This document shows positions 11,501 through 23,500 of a stretch of 64,000 nt of DNA, piece by piece (the first letter of the stretch is position 1; the number at the start of each line of letters is the position of its first letter). The notes below the pieces were generated by a model. That model ran no database searches. It was not told where the DNA came from and saw only the letters and a program-made list of their open reading frames with translations. A program made the translations under genes and the position numbers. The DNA comes from Distichodus sexfasciatus (Eukaryota > Chordata > Actinopteri > Characiformes > Distichodontidae): assembly GCA_032718565.1 (NCBI GenBank), contig JAVGVS010000190.1, forward strand, positions 124,001 through 188,000. Direction: 5' to 3'.

Positions 11501-14500
11501 GTGCAAATGCTGACACAGTTATGAAATCAGCACATTTCTGATGAAAACTGACTTGCGCCCGTAGAAATGTTGTTTTTTCAGCTTAATGTAAAATAAAAGA
11601 GCTGAAACTGTAGACTATTGCCGAGTTGCTGAGTTTTTATTATGTATTCTATGGCTTAACATGCTATTGCAGAAACACTTCTTTATCCATTTGGGTATCC
11701 TTTAGAATACAGAATAATTTTTTTTGGTAAATAAATGTTCTATATTTCTTCTTTCCTATTGATTACACTATAACATTATAAAATTGAAAAAAAAAAAGAT
11801 GAAATACGGACGTTTTGGGTCATATTCAACCAATTTGGCCTATAAAATAAGCTGCTTTTGGCCTTTCCGAAAGAGAACTACATTTCCCACAATCCACCGC
11901 GCACCCCTCGGAGCCGTGTCACAATAAAGCGTTGGGCGTGAGATCCAGAATAAACTATGAGAAAATCTCAATAAACGGCTGTATTGTGAGTAGAACGCTG
12001 GGAGCGTTTCAGCGAGTAACGACGCTCACAAACACAGCGCATCGCGAAAAATGTCATTTATGTGCCACTGCGCGATCTGTATGTGAAAGTATTTGTGAGA
12101 TGTTCCGTGCACAAAAACAGAAGTAAATGCATAAAAACATTCAATAACTCGAATAATTCAATTACAAATAATGGTCGAGGCGATTTTTCTAGAATCGAAG
12201 CTTTCAGTGGATAATTTGTAACTGAATTATTCAAGTTATTGGAATAATCGTTTCAGCTCTAATTACAGTAGTTCAATCTTGCGGTATTATAACCGTAACA
12301 CTGCAGAATAACAACTATCCACTTTGCCATGTGAAATTTTTTTCCAGGCTGGATTTTCTCGACTAATTCATGACGCGGAAGTATTAGTTTGACAGACACG
12401 CGGCCTGAAGCGTAGTCGCCAAACCTCTAAAGAATAGTGCAGAGGTAAACGCTTTCTCTCACCATGGACTGCAGTCTCTGAGCCAGCTGATACGCCTCGA
12501 GCCTGTCTTTGCTCTCCTTCAGGCGTGAGCGGTCCACCGGTCGAGGGCGGTTATAGATGGCCTGATCTTAGAGGTTAGGGAAAAAAGAGAGGCAACTGGT
12601 TAGCAGAACGTAACGTTAACGCTTACAATAGTGTACATTTTGTTTAGCATTAGCATGCTAAATACAGATCTTTAATAATGATCCGGGACAATAAATGAGA
12701 CGAGACGGGACTACAGCGTTAACTCGTGGACGGTCTGATGTTCAAAGTGCACACACAATGACGCGAGACTTGACTCGGACTCGAGACCCCTGACTCGTGA
12801 ATAATCTTTTATGTAATTATTGAGTCGTCTCTTCATTGATTTTATTCATTTCAGTTTTCCCGATGTACCGACGTTAGGGGAAATCGATGGCCAGCTGAAT
12901 ATAACAGGAAGGTTTCATCAGGTGCGTTACTGAAGCGTTGCGTCAGCGTTGCATATGCTGCAACCACTATAATCAGGCTACTCCTGACGTCACAGCGGAG
13001 CGCAAGTGCCGCGTAAAAGCGCTCTGAAAACTCTGCACTGCCTGAGCACTGAAAGGTGTGCACCGCCCCTTTTACGGAAAGCGCATGTAATTCCCTCCCG
13101 TGATATTACGCGCAACGTCACGCGTGCAAGCAGTCACAGATTAAAAACAACACTGAGCATCCTGTATACTGCTGTGCAGAACAAAAAAAATTCAAAAATA
13201 CATTTATCAACTTGGAACAAAGTTTTCATCACCACTCTTCACACCGTATTGAAATAGCCCTTTTAAGTGACCACACTCTGATCAATGTTGACATGACATT
13301 TCAGTTCATAAAGTGAGTGATTATGTTGTCATTGTGAACACACCACAGCACAGCACAGTGCATGCACCACAAACAAATGTGACCTCTGCATTTAATCTAT
13401 CCGTGAAGGAGCAGTGGGCAGCTAACAAGGGCAGCGACCGGGGAGCAGTACTTGGGGACGGAACCTTGCTCAGTGGTAACTTTACCGGCCCTGGATTCGA
13501 ACCTGCGACCTTCTGATCACGGGGCGAACACCCTACAGTTACGCCACCAACTGCCCCGATAGCATACAGCAGTGCAGCGTTAAACAGACCACATGGCATG
13601 CATCCAATGAGACAAGTTCATTATAGTCATTAGAGACTCGAGACTTGACTTGGACTTCTGAGTTTGACTGTCAGAAAAACATTTAAGCTTTTATCTTTTA
13701 CTTTTAAATATTTGCATTAAATTAATTATTCATAAGGTGCTTTTAATAGTAAATCTGGACTGCATGTCATGGACCACCTGCAATGCCGCTGCAGATCACC
13801 AGGGGGCAACAGACTGCCATTGAAAACCCCCAAAATAATCAATTGTGGTCTTCCGCTGCATTAATGCAGAATAGCATCGCGATTAGAGATGTAGCCGATC
13901 CGATAAAATGGCTGGATCGGGTATCGGGTATTCGATTACAAAAATGGTTGAGGCAGATTTTCTAGAATCTACACTTCGTTTAATTCATTTTACTCGCTAG
14001 AGCAGCTATGTTATAGTGTAATCAGTAAGAAAGAAGAAGTATTTATATGTCTAAACGAACAATTTTTGAGAACAAATAATTTAGCATATACATGTGTGTG
14101 TAATTATTCCATTGTTTTAGTAGGAAAACAGGATTTAAATGAAGCATTTCCTTAAGCATAACAATAATCTCAGTCATGTATTCAGACATTTTAAAGCATT
14201 ATTTTATGTTTAAAAAAAGACTGTGACTGTATCTGATTTGTATCGGTATCAGCAGATATCCAAATTTACAATATCGGTATCGGCATCGGACATAAAAAAG
14301 TGGTATCGGCCCATCTCTAATCGCGATGCATCGATTATGTGATTAATTTCACTACCACTAATACACACACGACAAGGGGGAAAATGCATGCCTTTTCTGT
14401 CTGAAAAACCTGAAGTTCAGTGTAAAGTATACTCTGATATGCATATTGCCCTATTCAGCATTTTCACTAAAAATAATGACTAAAAGTAAAATATCACTAC

Positions 14501-17500
14501 TTTTCAATCAACTAAAGCTATCATGGAAAAGCATGAGTAAAACTCGTCAGACTAAGATTAAATTTAAAGTAGCTGAAGTAGATTAATATATTTAAACTGT
14601 TCTGCAATAACTGCTAGATACGCCGTCTTAGATTTTCTACCAAATAACAAAAAGAATGGAAAAAGAAGAGCGGTGTCATTACCACAGTTGAAGTTAATAG
14701 CTCCGATCAGCTCCAGGTAGGTGTGAATTCGTCCGATGCAGTTCACATCCCCACAGTTCTTCAAACCGGGACGAACCGACGTCTTGTTTAAGTATTTGGG
14801 CTTGCTTTTCTCCCTGACACGCAAGCACACAGTAGAAAAAAAGACAATCCATTACCTGTTTACACATACAGTACTGTGCAAAAGTTTTAGGCAGGTGTGA
14901 AAAAATGCTTTAAACAAAGAATGCTTTCAAAAATGGAAGTGTTAATTATTTATTTTCATCAATCAACAAAATGCAGTGAATGAACAAAAGAGAAATCTAA
15001 ATCAAATCAATATTTGGTGTGACCACCCTTTGCCTTCAAAACAGCATCAATTCTTCTAGGTACACTTGGTTTTAGCCACGTTCCTAATACGTTCCTAAGC
15101 CCCCCTGTAATTACAGGTGATTTTTATTTTTCATATAAGAAATTAGTGCAGGAATGAACTTAACACAAACCAGCAAGACTATGAGTGTAAATAAATAATA
15201 ACAGATCTACAAGTTGTTATTATCTGATTAAAGTGATGGTTCTGTTTCCCAGCGCAGCGCAGATGGGCAGGTGGGCGGGCGTATGGACCCAGGCGGAAGC
15301 TGCATGTCATTGCTTCTCTGTTAAGCAGAGGTAATGGGGGTGTTGGTAGAACCCTCGCCTTTGGACCAAGAGGTTGTGGGTTCGAATCCGACCTTTACCA
15401 ACACTGGGTCCCTGAGCAATAACCCTGAACTGTCCCTGAAATTAGGAAGTGTAAGTCGCTCTGGATAAGAGCGATAAATGCTGTAAATGTAAATGTAACG
15501 TTCCTGAGGTCGGCAGGGTCTTCCAGAGAAGGGAAGAGAGTGAGTCCGATAACAGCTCTGATAAATGCTCTTGAGATAATGAATTAATTGATGAACCCTT
15601 TGTAGGTGGCATGAAAAAGTTCTGGTGCACGTGTAGCATGTAACCCTAACCCTAACCACGCCCCTAGAGGATAAGCCCCGCTATCTTTCTGTCCTAGTGA
15701 CATCCCTGACGTCATCGTTTTAAGAAAACTGCGTTTTCCTTGTTTATACGTATCCATGGAATCCAGCGTTTTGAAAAATCTTCTCTTTGGAGGGCGTTTA
15801 AAAAAATACGCGTTTGAGGTGGCGAAACTCAGGCCAACAGGTCCGAACGTATTAAATAAATATGTGACCCTCCACGGCAAAACCAGTCGCTTGTCGCAAC
15901 GGAGGTTTCCGAGAAAAACAACCGTTTATGGTGCGTGGAGTAAAATTTTGGATTTTTTGTTTTTAGTGTTTTGAAACAGTGGAAGGTCTATACTGTAATG
16001 TTGTGAATAAATTTCGCTGAAAAACTTACTCTTTCCATCCTAAAAACGTGACTTTCTTGAGGTGAGGAATTCAATTCCAGCAGAATGTTAAAAGTTTCTG
16101 TTTTGACCGCTCTACTTCAATATTTACGGTAAATCCACTGGTTGACTAGCCTGAAGATATTTCTCCGGAATCCATCTCCGTCTCCCGAGTTCAGTCAGTC
16201 ATATGTCGTCCCATTCATTCCATATAGGTATCGTTTTGAAGCTTGATTTATGCCCTTTCACGAAAACATCATAACGCAATTTTGAAAATTTGCGACAAGC
16301 GACTGGTTTTGCCGTGGAGGGTGACATATGCATTTATAAAAATATCTGCATACACGTAAACAAGCCCTAAGACCGAGAGACACAATAACGTACCTAATAA
16401 TGTAATTTGCTGATTTTAACTCTAGAAATTCAATCAACATTTTCAGTGTCTACACTAAACACCCACCACTGGTCCAGGATGTAGTTGCGGATTTTAAGGT
16501 ATCTCTCAGGGGTTTTGGACGGACGTCCCTCAAAGAACTCTGGGATCGCCTGCTTTTCTTCCTCTGTGACGACGCTCATGTCAAGAGTCACTTCCTGTTC
16601 CGGGGCCTTCAGCTCCTCCTCTTCATCCTGCTCCTCTTCTGTCTCTTCCACAGCATATTTTCCTGTGGAGCAACAGTGTAATAACGTCAGCAGGTATCAA
16701 ACATCACAAGAAAGATTTCAGGTTCAAGACATTATTAAGTAAGTAAAATAAAAATTTAGAAAATCTCAGTTTGTGCAAAAACGAACCGTCAGCATGCTCA
16801 TCCTCAGGTAGCGTGTGTGTCTCTAGGCTCGGTTTAGATGCACCGTCCTCTTTCTGCTCCACTGATTCTGACCCGATCACAGTCCGAGAGTTGCTGCTGT
16901 TCCCCTCGGAGCTCAAACTGTCAACTCCATCAGGCGACTCTCCGGCTTTCAAACGGTGGTTGGAGGTAAACGCTGTAGGAGGGGGCTTTACTTGTTCACA
17001 TTCTATTTTGGGTTCGTTCCCCAGCTCTAATGGAGCGTCGGGTTGAGAAGCATCGTCGCTGAGGTCGTCTGTGATGTCCACGTCCTCGTCGTCGGACAGT
17101 CGCTCAATACGTACGGCGTTGGCCAAAACCGAGAGGTTGGACTGGGTCGGAGCCGTGATGGATGCTGAGGTGGAGGCCTGGAGCAGGGAACTCTGGGATT
17201 GAGCAGGGGGGGATTCGGTAGCAACTACAGATTTGGTCTAGAGGTTAGAGGAGAAGCAGGAGGGATCAGGTGAGCAGAAAATAATCCATAAAAAAGGAAC
17301 CAAATGTTAAATTCTAAACAAAACGGTGACCATCATATTATACAGATAAAAAGCTCACTTTCAAGCGACAGATTCTTTTCAGAAAATTTCAAAACAACTC
17401 TCACTGACGGAGTGATTAAGCACAAACAGTTACATCATTTTTAATGTGAGCGCTCAAGTTTTGTAGCTGTGACATAAATGCTGAGTTCCAAACGGAGGGG

Positions 17501-20500
17501 TAGGACATACCTCCCATAATGCCCTGCGGAAAACTATCAGCAACATGACTGCAGAACATATAAATGTATGTAATTACTCCGTTAACAAAATTTTAAAATT
17601 AAAACAAACAGTCTATAGTCTAGTTTGACTTGCCACAGAAAAAAAAAAAATCGCTAGTGCAGTGTCGGTCGCTATTATACTTCTCCGCTTTGCTGCAGAC
17701 AAACAAAAAAAATGCCAACATCCCACACGATGGTAATATAGTAAAGCCTGGAATATACTTGCTGTTAACTACAAACATACTAGGGCTGGGTTCAAAAAAA
17801 TCGATTCACCGATCAATATCGATTCTCGTTCGAAAAATACGATATCGATTCAAAAATTCGCGGATCGATCTTTTCCTGCGGCTATGCACTACTTCTCGCG
17901 ACTGCGCAAGGAGAGCTATAAAAACGTGAGACCGGCAAAACCAAAACCAAATAGAGCCATGGCTGAAGCCGCTCCGCTCAAATCACCGTCTGGCCTAAAA
18001 GCCGATGTTTGGCAAAACTTGGGTTTTAAAACAAGTTATTTTATAACCAAGCAAAACTAGTATTGACGCAAAGAAATCTCTAAATAAATCGATATCAAAT
18101 CGAATCGGATCATGACCTTGTGAATCGGAATCGAATCGATTCAGGAAATCAGCAACAATACCCAGCCCTAGTACGTACGTACAGGCGCGATCCATGTCCT
18201 GCGTTGTTTGCGTCGGTTTTTGTGCATGTACTCAAAAATTGACTCCTGCTGGTAAGGAGTACACACTACAGATTACGACGCACAGTATGGACGCAAGTAC
18301 ATCAGCACAAACGTTAACAACACAGCTGTGTACGGATACGCACACGTAGCTCACAGCAAGTATATTCCAGGCCTAACACTTCGCCTTATGCTGTTTAGAC
18401 AGGTGTCATTTCATCACTAATTAAAAAAATACAATTCTATAAAAATCATTGTTGTTTTATTCAGACTTCAGCTGTTTAAAACCAGAGCATATAAGTGCAA
18501 ATAACAAGCCTAATATATAATGAAATGTTTAATAAATTGTTAAACGCGGTCTTATGATGATAACGATACTATATATCTCGCCACCGATCAGAACGCAACT
18601 CCTGTTTGAGCTCCATGTTAATCTATGGGGAAAAAACCGACAGAAAATGGATAGAACTCACGAACAAGTGCACGTATCAAAAACTTTTTCATATATGTTT
18701 TAGAGAATGACGTTTCTTGCATGAAAACTGTAGGAGGAGTAGCGGTCAGAAAAAGTGTGCGGAATAAAAATCAAATAATTTGTGACTGCTCAACCAATGA
18801 CGGTTGACCAAAAGTACAAAGTTATAAGCTTTTTTGAGATTGTTGAAGCCTAAATTGACCAATTCTGTGGCAGCTTTTCTTTTTTGTTTTGTTGCAATAA
18901 AGATTTTTCCCCACTTTAAAATTATTCTTTAACAATTAATTAAAATGAAGGGAACAAAACCACGAAGTGGTAAACGTGCCAAAAAGAGAGAACTAAAGAT
19001 TTAAATAAAGTGTATTATGTTTTATGTTTCCTGTCTTCCAAACGTAACAAGGAAGTGAGTTTGCTGACGTACGGCTCAGGCTACGTTCATACTGCCATGT
19101 TGAAGTGACTCAAATCGGATTTTTTGCCTTAATGTGACACAGATCTGATCTTTTCAGGGCTGTGTGGACACGCAAATCTGATCTTTTCAAATCAGATTTG
19201 TGTCACTTTCATATGTGCTACTAAATCCGATATGTATCCGATTCGCGGCCATGCGACCTGAATGTGAACGCTCAGATTGGAATTCATGTGGCTTTTTGCT
19301 TATACGCATGCACTGACATCATCAGCCTGCACCGGCAGCGCGGGAAGGTAAAAATGGAGGAGAGCTGCGATAACAGTCAGTGGAAGGATGGAGAAGTTGG
19401 GGATTTAATTGACTTTTTTTCTCCTTTTCGATCTGCTCATGTACAGTTGATTCTCTGTTTGTCGTCCTCCAGAGCAAAGTGCGATACATGCGTGAGCTAC
19501 TAACGCCTCCATTTTTAATGCCATGAGTCGTCCCACAGATATGACGTTTGTTGTTGTTGGTGACGCAGTTGACCCATGTAAAAATGTATCAAAGTGCGCA
19601 CGCGTGACGTTTCGGAGGACCGATGCGTTCACATTACAGTCAGATACAGGTCACTTGTAATTATGAATGTGAACCGTCAAGATAGACAAATCCGATCTGA
19701 GCAAAAAATCGGAATTGAACGATGTGGCTGGCAGTGTGAACGTAGCCTCAATGTTTTGCAGGAAACGGCAATGACTGGTCAAAACCTGCAGAAAAGATTT
19801 TGGTGATTGGTCAAAATTGCAAGGTCACGGCGAACTGGTGGGCACTGGTTGAATTGGCATTCATAGTTGTGTTCACAACATCACATCAAATCCTGGAGGG
19901 TCTGATTATTCACACAGTTTTTACTTCTTTGAAAACAGTGATTTACAGTGTCCACCAGGTGGTGTCATATGTCCAAAAACATTCATAGAAACCAGTCCCA
20001 CTGCCACTTCAACACTTCAATCTCAGAATAAAAGCTCAACGCAGCAGACGATTGGGTCTATATAATACTTTAAGCTGCTTTACCTTGTTCCTGAAGTACT
20101 GCCTGGCATAACTCTTCACCTGAAGAACAGTCCTAGTGCCAATTAACTTTGCAATCTTGGTCCATCTTCGCCCAAACTGAGCCTAAAGATCACACGATCA
20201 CGGGATCAGTAAATTGAGTTAAAATGAGTTCGTGAGGTTTTTCTACTGTAAGTACAGCATCAGTATGGATCAGTAAAATAACACACCAGTCCTTTCTCAA
20301 AAAGATCTTTCTCTTCCGATGCCCAACGAGCTGCAGCTCCAGAACTCTTAAGTGGTGACCTGCACAAAGTTACAAAGTCCTCAAAAAACCAAAACCACTT
20401 CTATTAAATGCTACAGTTACATCAACTAATAATTCAGATATTTATATGTTAAAATATGAGAAGAGCCTGCTTACTTCTTTACTTTAGGCTTGTCCTCCGT

Positions 20501-23500
20501 CCACGCCACCTTAGGTACCTTCTTACCAGAAAAATAATATCTGGACATAGTTAAGGAAAGTGCCGTCTGATGAATGATCACAAAAATAAAGGTGAATAAC
20601 AAACAGCTAAAATAGCAAACACTATGTCTTGTGAGTCACATAATATTTTAATTTGTACATATTCATTTTCTACTTCAAGTTTAGAGTTTATATTTATAAT
20701 TTACATAAAAATACAAATTCAAACTTTAATATCCACAAATGTGTAAATTTACCTTTGGTTTCACCAGGATATGCAATATATAACAACATAAGAACATACA
20801 GACATATTTAAAAACACAACATTCGGTTAAAAAAAAAAAAATCTCTGTACACACTAGAACTCTGTGTCGTCACCTGCTGTTGCTGTTGATCTGCAGCTGA
20901 TTATTGTCATGGTTACGATTGTCACTTGTGGTATGTAAGGTCTTCAAGGTATCTAAGGCGTGCATACAATAGAACTAAACACGTCATCATTTTAAGAAAA
21001 CTGCGTTTTACTCGTTTACACTTATCCACAGAATTCAGCTTTTTAAAAAGTCTTCACTTTGAAGGGTATTAAAAAATATATCCGTTTAAGGTGGCTAAAA
21101 CTCTGTTTAGGTGTAAACAAAAAGCCCAAACATTTTTTAAAAACGCGTTTATAAAAATATCTACATATGTGTAAACAGAACCTAAGACACCTCCAAAATT
21201 CAAATTCACTGTGTAGAGGATGAAGGAGGTCACTATTGACTGTCTTAGATTAGTTTCTAATATGTTCACGTGTATATTCTATGAGCCTTCCTTGTACTCT
21301 GTAGAAAGTTCAGCCACATTGTGTACTCTGACCAGTTAAAGGATACTGCTCCTCCAGCAGCATGCTCTCTATGACCTCTCTGTTCTCAGCACTAATTGAG
21401 CTGTCCAGAGTCCAGGGCTGAAAGAAACAAAAAACATCAACATAAACGTTAAACTGCAGTAAGAGCTGTGACTTAACAAAGCACACGACTCAATTCTATC
21501 TCGACAAACAATTCAGGTGCAAAATATTTAAATATTAGGTTACCAATGAAACATATTGGTCTAAACCAACAGCACCCAGACTTTCTCCTGCAGCAGACAT
21601 TATTATTATTTTATTAGAATTTAAACATCTCCCTAAAAAAGAGAGAACTAAAACATGTGCTCCGCAAAATAACACCTTTATTCCGCACGTCTTTTAAGTG
21701 ACAGGTTTGCGCTTGCTTTGTGCTGCAGATCTTCTCAAACTGTGCTGCAGTTGTGAGAGTGCCACGTGTTCATGTTTACTCACCAAGAGGCCAGAGTTGG
21801 TCTTCCATGCTGACTGTAAGTACTGATCCTGAAGCAGCACGGCCCTGGTCAGGTCACTGTAGGAGCAACACAATAGAAAATATACATCAGGGATGGTGGT
21901 AGTAATGTAAAACTGCGCTGGTGGTGGTTTAAAAAAAAAAGGTGGAAAATCTTCATAGGAAAGGTTGAAAGAGCCCTAAAACATAACAGTCAAAAAGGTA
22001 TATGATGTTGGCAAAAGGCACAAGTTGCATCAGTGTCTGTGAATTTGACAATAAGAGAGTTAAGTGAGCGAGTGTCATTGTGAACACACCATAGCACACA
22101 GTGCACCACAACAAAACGTGACCTCTGCATTTGACCCATTCGTGAAGGAGCAGTGGGCATCTTTTTGGCAGCGCCTGGGGAGCAGTGCTTGTGGACGGTA
22201 TCTTGCTCATAAGTACCTCAGTGGTACCTTTACCAATCCAGAATAACCCTCTGACCATGGCGCCAACTCCCTAACCGTTATCCTGCCAACTGTACAATAT
22301 GCATGTGTGTATTGTTGATTGTCTCTGGCAAGGTGACCTTGACTTACCAAGAATTTCCGTTAACTGTTACACTACCAACTGCCCCATTAAAAATGCAGCA
22401 GGGTCAATTTTGAAACCTCATTTAAAATGCAGTAATTATATGGTAATAACTATTCCCTTCTCTTGTTTTTATATTCAATCTGAGAAAAATGAGCAAGAAT
22501 GCGCTACTAGGTGTATTGTCAAAATATATGGTAAACATACAAAGGAGGACTAAAAACAAAAAGAATAATAAATAAATAAAATAAATCAAGAGACAACATT
22601 TTTAAAAATCACTTCACGTTGAAAAATTTCTTATTCATTAACAAAGTTTTTATACTCTTTTTGCTGAAGACAAATGCCAAAGTTTGAATATATTTTTAAA
22701 ATTCACACACAAAAGCTTTAAAGTTTGGGGACGTTGTTGCAAATGCACACTTGTGTATGTGAAATTAACCATATGAAATTAAGAGATTTACCATATAATT
22801 TCACACTTGTTATTTTTATAGTGTATAAAGACATTCTGAAATGAGATTGCAACATTTTCATTAATAATTGACAAAGTAAAATTTTCCATTTCTGACCAAA
22901 AGTTGATGAATGTATACAATTTTTTTTTTTTTTTTTCGAAGATATAAAACATGTTTTGGGTTATTTCACACTTTTTGTTTACTACATAATTAGGGGGCCA
23001 TGCAGTGGAACATTGTGTGGAACCCTAGTGGAATCGTGCTGATTTTTTTTTTTTTCTGCCTTAAAACGCATTGTGGAGAAAAAACTGTAAGACCTACAGC
23101 TTTGAAATTTGGCAGGTAGGTCCGGTACCCCACCCACTACTCAGGCAAAAAAAATGGCACCAACATAAGCTATTGTGTGTTTTTCCAAAAAAATTTGCAT
23201 TTTGCCTAATAACTTTTGAACCGTAGCTCCGATTCTCAAAAATCTTATACCATCTTATTTCTTGGGTCATTACGAATCTTTACAGACCCCTGCAATCTAT
23301 TTCCGAAATATTGGATTTCTCGCAAATTTGCGTAATATGCTAAACCTTTTGTGGAGCAAAAACTTTAAGACATACAGCTTTGGAATTTGGCTGTTAGGTC
23401 ACAATGCCCACCCACTACTCAGGCAAAAAAAATTGCACCACTCAGCCAGTTGGTGGCGCTATAATAAGCTATTTTGCGTTTTGCCTAATAACTTTTGAAC

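Noticed and set aside
13490..13560. Possible tRNA gene (A and B box present)
   Set aside because: The same sequence recurs as the head of a SINE in at least ten places and does not fold into a full cloverleaf. It is a SINE promoter.
15640..15660. Telomere-like CCCTAACCCTAACC
   Set aside because: Only about two and a half units; chance or a tiny interstitial piece with no array.
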